DNA from: Chitinophagaceae bacterium
Lineage (GTDB): Bacteria > Bacteroidota > Bacteroidia > Chitinophagales > Chitinophagaceae
Assembly (NCBI GenBank): GCA_013205585.1
Contig: JABMML010000053.1
Coordinates: forward strand, 1 to 7,236
Direction: 5' to 3'
DNA length: 7,236 nucleotides
A program made the position numbers and the translations under genes. The notes beneath the pieces are model-generated. The model had not been told where the DNA came from and searched no databases. It saw only the letters and a list, made by a program, of their open reading frames with translations. Shown piece after piece: positions 4,719 through 7,236 of this stretch; the first letter of the stretch is position 1, and every line of letters begins with the position of its first letter.

Positions 4719-7220
4719 ATGAAAAAAAACCTCCTCCTTTCAGCACTACTGTCCATAGGGTTCTTATCCCTATTGGCACAAAAATCAGATACCACAGGCC
4801 TGAGCGCTGGTCCTAAAAAAGAAACACCATCTAAACCAGGCCCAAAAGCCTTTGCAGATATTATAACCAAGAAGGCCATTAGCCAGAAAGGGGTGTTTAG
4901 CGTTCATTTTCAAGATGATAAGTACTTTTTTGAGATCCCAGACAACCTTTTAGGCCGAGAATTAATTGCTGTTACCCGCTTTACGAAAGTGGCAGCAGGT
5001 GCCTCTAAATATGGGGGTGAGGTAGCTAATGAGCAAACCCTTCAGTTTGAAAAAGGCCCAGGACAAAGAATTTTCATGCGTGTGGTCACCTTAATTAATA
5101 GGGCCGATTCTACCCAAACTATTGCCAAGGCGGTTAAAAATTCGAATTTAGACCCCATTGTAGCGGCCTTTGATATTAAAGCCTATGGCAAGGACTCTAC
5201 TAGTTCTATAATTGAAGTGACCGATTTTTTTAAAGGCGATAACCAAGCCGTTAGTTTGAGTAGTGCTTCCAAAAGAACCTTTAGCTTATCTGGCCTAGCT
5301 TCTGATAGATCCTACATAGAAAGTATTAAAACCTATCCTACGAATATTGAAGTAAAAACCGTAAAAACCTACTCTGCAAGTGTTGGTGGGGCTGGTCCAA
5401 CAGCTTTACCTGGGGGGCCTGGTATTCCTGCTGCACAAAACGCAGGGGCTATAACATTAGAATTAAACACTTCTATATTATTACTTCCGAAAGTACCTAT
5501 GAATAGACGCTTGTTTGATTCGAGAGTAGGTTATTTCGCAGATAATTTTACTGTTTATTCAGATGATCAACAAAAAGTAGATGAACAGACTTTTGCTGTT
5601 AGATATAAATTAGAGCCCAAGCCAGAGGATATGGAGAAGTATAAGCAAGGCATTTTAGTAGAGCCTGCAAAACCAATTATCTATTATATCGATCCTGCTA
5701 CACCTAAAAAATGGGTGTCTGGTTTAATTGAAGGAGTGAATGATTGGAATGTTGCTTTTGAAAAAGCAGGATGGAAAAATGCGATTCAAGGAAAAGAGTG
5801 GCCGAACGATAGTACCATGAGTTTAGAAGACGCACGCTTTTCAGTAATACGCTACTTTGCTTCTGATATTGAAAATGCATACGGACCTCAAGTGCATGAT
5901 CCAAGAAGTGGTGAAATTTTAGAAAGCCATATTGGTTGGTATCATAATATCATGAAACTACAACACGATTGGTATATGATTCAAACTGGCGCTGTCGATC
6001 CTTCAGCTAGAAAAATGACATTGGATGATAGCTTAATGAGTAAATTAGTTCGTTTTGTTTCTTCTCATGAAGTGGGTCACACTTTAGGACTTAGACATAA
6101 TATGGGTAGTAGTAGCAAAACGCCAGTGGAGAAATTAAGAGATAAAGAATGGTTGGCTAAAAATGGACATACCGCTTCTATTATGGACTATGCACGTTTT
6201 AATTATGTTGCACAACCAGAAGATGGTATTACACAAAATGAATTATTTCCACATGTAGGCGCTTACGATAAATGGGCCATCCAATGGGGTTATACCTACA
6301 CTGGCTTGACTGATGTGGAAGCGGATAAAAAAGTAAATAATAAATGGATTGTAGAGAACTTAAAAAATAATCCGCGCTTATGGTTTGGTGGAGAAGGGCG
6401 TGGCGATGATCCGCGTGCGCAAACGGAAGACCTAAGTGATAATGCAGTAGTGGCCGGCGAATACGGTATCAAAAATTTAAAAAGAATTTTAGCCAACTTG
6501 CCCGCTTGGACAAAAGAAGAAGCAGACAAATACGAGAACTTAGCTGATATGTATATACAGTTGTCAGGTCAATTTAGTAGATACATGGGCCATGTTGCCA
6601 AAAATATAGGCGGTGTCTATGAAACATTTAAAAGTGTAGAAGAGCAAGGCGATGTGTATACAGCTACTCCGGTAGCAATGCAAAAAGCTGCGATGGCTTT
6701 TTTACAAGCTCAATTATTTACCACGCCTAAATGGTTATTAGATTATTCTATTTTAAATAAAATAAACAACCCAGCTGCGAATGAGCGTGTTCAAAATATT
6801 CAAACCAATATTTTAAAAAGCTTATTAGATAAAGGACGTTTATTAAGACTTAATACTTCGTACACACGTTTTGGTAATGCTAGTTATGCATTACATGATA
6901 TGATGGAAGATACAAGAAAGGGATTGTTTAACGAATTGACTACTCAAAAGCCAACAGATGTATTTAGAAGAAATTTACAAAAGACCTATGTAGGCCAATT
7001 AGAAGATTTAATCAACCCTCCTACAATGAGCTTAAGTGCAGCGACTCCATTTAGAGCAGCGCCTGTTGATATTGAAAATACAGATGTAGTGTCTGAAGCA
7101 AAAGCACAATTGAAAAAATTAGTCGCTGCTTTGAAAGCTAGTACAAGTGCTGATGCAGCTACACAAAATCATTATGTAGATTTACAAGACAGAATTAAAA
7201 AAGTATTAGATCCTAAATAA
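4719..7220 (+). CDS. Secreted zinc-dependent metalloprotease (DUF5118/DUF5117/DUF4953 type)
   Basis: An 833-residue metzincin-like protease, predicted to be exported. An N-terminal signal peptide is clear: MKKN, a hydrophobic core at 5-19, and likely cleavage after Ala20; there is no lipobox Cys. A Lys/Pro-rich stretch (32-43) precedes a DUF5118-like region (about 44-92, with GVFSVHFQDDKYFFEIPDNL) and a DUF5117-like region (about 95-290, with LQFEKGPGQRIFMR at 108-121). The catalytic part (about 315-600) has HEVGHTLGLRH at 450-460, giving zinc ligands His450, His454 and His460 and catalytic Glu451. A probable Met-turn, SIMDYA, follows with Met489. DPRAQTEDL and EYGIKNLKRIL (564-591) are also family-typical. 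A Gly/Pro/Ala-rich low-complexity linker sits at about 221-243. No C-terminal sorting domain of the type IX system is seen, so periplasmic or Sec-only release is likelier. Substrate is unknown. It is transcribed away from the exbB operon. Codon use before about 5460 looks less AT-biased than after. Confidence 0.92.
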   Translation: MKKNLLLSALLSIGFLSLLAQKSDTTGLSAGPKKETPSKPGPKAFADIITKKAISQKGVFSVHFQDDKYFFEIPDNLLGRELIAVTRFTKVAAGASKYGGEVANEQTLQFEKGPGQRIFMRVVTLINRADSTQTIAKAVKNSNLDPIVAAFDIKAYGKDSTSSIIEVTDFFKGDNQAVSLSSASKRTFSLSGLASDRSYIESIKTYPTNIEVKTVKTYSASVGGAGPTALPGGPGIPAAQNAGAITLELNTSILLLPKVPMNRRLFDSRVGYFADNFTVYSDDQQKVDEQTFAVRYKLEPKPEDMEKYKQGILVEPAKPIIYYIDPATPKKWVSGLIEGVNDWNVAFEKAGWKNAIQGKEWPNDSTMSLEDARFSVIRYFASDIENAYGPQVHDPRSGEILESHIGWYHNIMKLQHDWYMIQTGAVDPSARKMTLDDSLMSKLVRFVSSHEVGHTLGLRHNMGSSSKTPVEKLRDKEWLAKNGHTASIMDYARFNYVAQPEDGITQNELFPHVGAYDKWAIQWGYTYTGLTDVEADKKVNNKWIVENLKNNPRLWFGGEGRGDDPRAQTEDLSDNAVVAGEYGIKNLKRILANLPAWTKEEADKYENLADMYIQLSGQFSRYMGHVAKNIGGVYETFKSVEEQGDVYTATPVAMQKAAMAFLQAQLFTTPKWLLDYSILNKINNPAANERVQNIQTNILKSLLDKGRLLRLNTSYTRFGNASYALHDMMEDTRKGLFNELTTQKPTDVFRRNLQKTYVGQLEDLINPPTMSLSAATPFRAAPVDIENTDVVSEAKAQLKKLVAALKASTSADAATQNHYVDLQDRIKKVLDPK

Positions 7221-7236
7221 GGTATACTATTTAAAC

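Noticed and set aside
4652..4879. Minus-strand 75-codon open frame over the divergent region and the protease start
   Set aside because: It overlaps the protease signal-peptide coding region and has no recognisable product; it could be a leader peptide upstream of exbB only in principle, with nothing to support it.
4719..7220. Protease as a type IX secretion cargo
   Set aside because: The C-terminus ends in a helical Lys/Ala/Asp-rich segment (…KKVLDPK) without the beta-sandwich sorting domain expected of such cargo.

Overview
The window comes from an AT-rich Bacteroidota chromosome, most likely Chitinophagales/Chitinophagaceae. That placement is inferred from the gene families: an exbB-exbD-exbD-tonB cluster with long, Bacteroidota-style subunits, a TonB whose N-terminal segment and C-terminal 'PKWKPAVQNG' motif are typical of the phylum, a secreted metalloprotease of the DUF5118/DUF5117/DUF4953 type, start codons without Shine-Dalgarno sequences, and TAnnTTTG-type -7 promoter elements. 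No species call is justified from the sequence alone.

Layout, left to right. Bases 1-1370 (minus) hold mnmE, a tRNA-modifying GTPase, complete except for its last Gly/Lys and stop, which lie off the left edge. Bases 1371-1461 are a short gap with a strong intrinsic terminator for the transport operon and, between it and mnmE, a perfect -7-type element only 6 bp from the mnmE start codon. Bases 1462-4480 (minus; transcribed right to left) are a four-gene operon: exbB, exbD (copy 1), exbD (copy 2), tonB. Bases 4481-4718 are a divergent intergenic region with candidate promoters on both strands. Bases 4719-7220 (plus) encode an 833-residue secreted zinc metalloprotease with an intact HExxHxxGxxH site. 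The last 16 bases hold nothing recognisable.

How the genes work together. ExbB and the two ExbD proteins would form the inner-membrane proton channel that energises TonB, which drives outer-membrane TonB-dependent transporters. The divergent protease would act outside the cytoplasm. A link between proteolysis and TonB-dependent uptake is plausible from adjacency but is not shown here. mnmE is a housekeeping gene that follows the operon in the same direction but is separated from it by the terminator.

I found no sign of a previously undescribed system: no mobile element, CRISPR array, RNA gene or unexplained multi-gene cassette. The points worth a second look are at smaller scale: the possible leaderless mnmE transcript, the tandem repeat and stop-codon cluster after exbB, the duplicated exbD genes, and a by-eye change in codon use within the protease gene.
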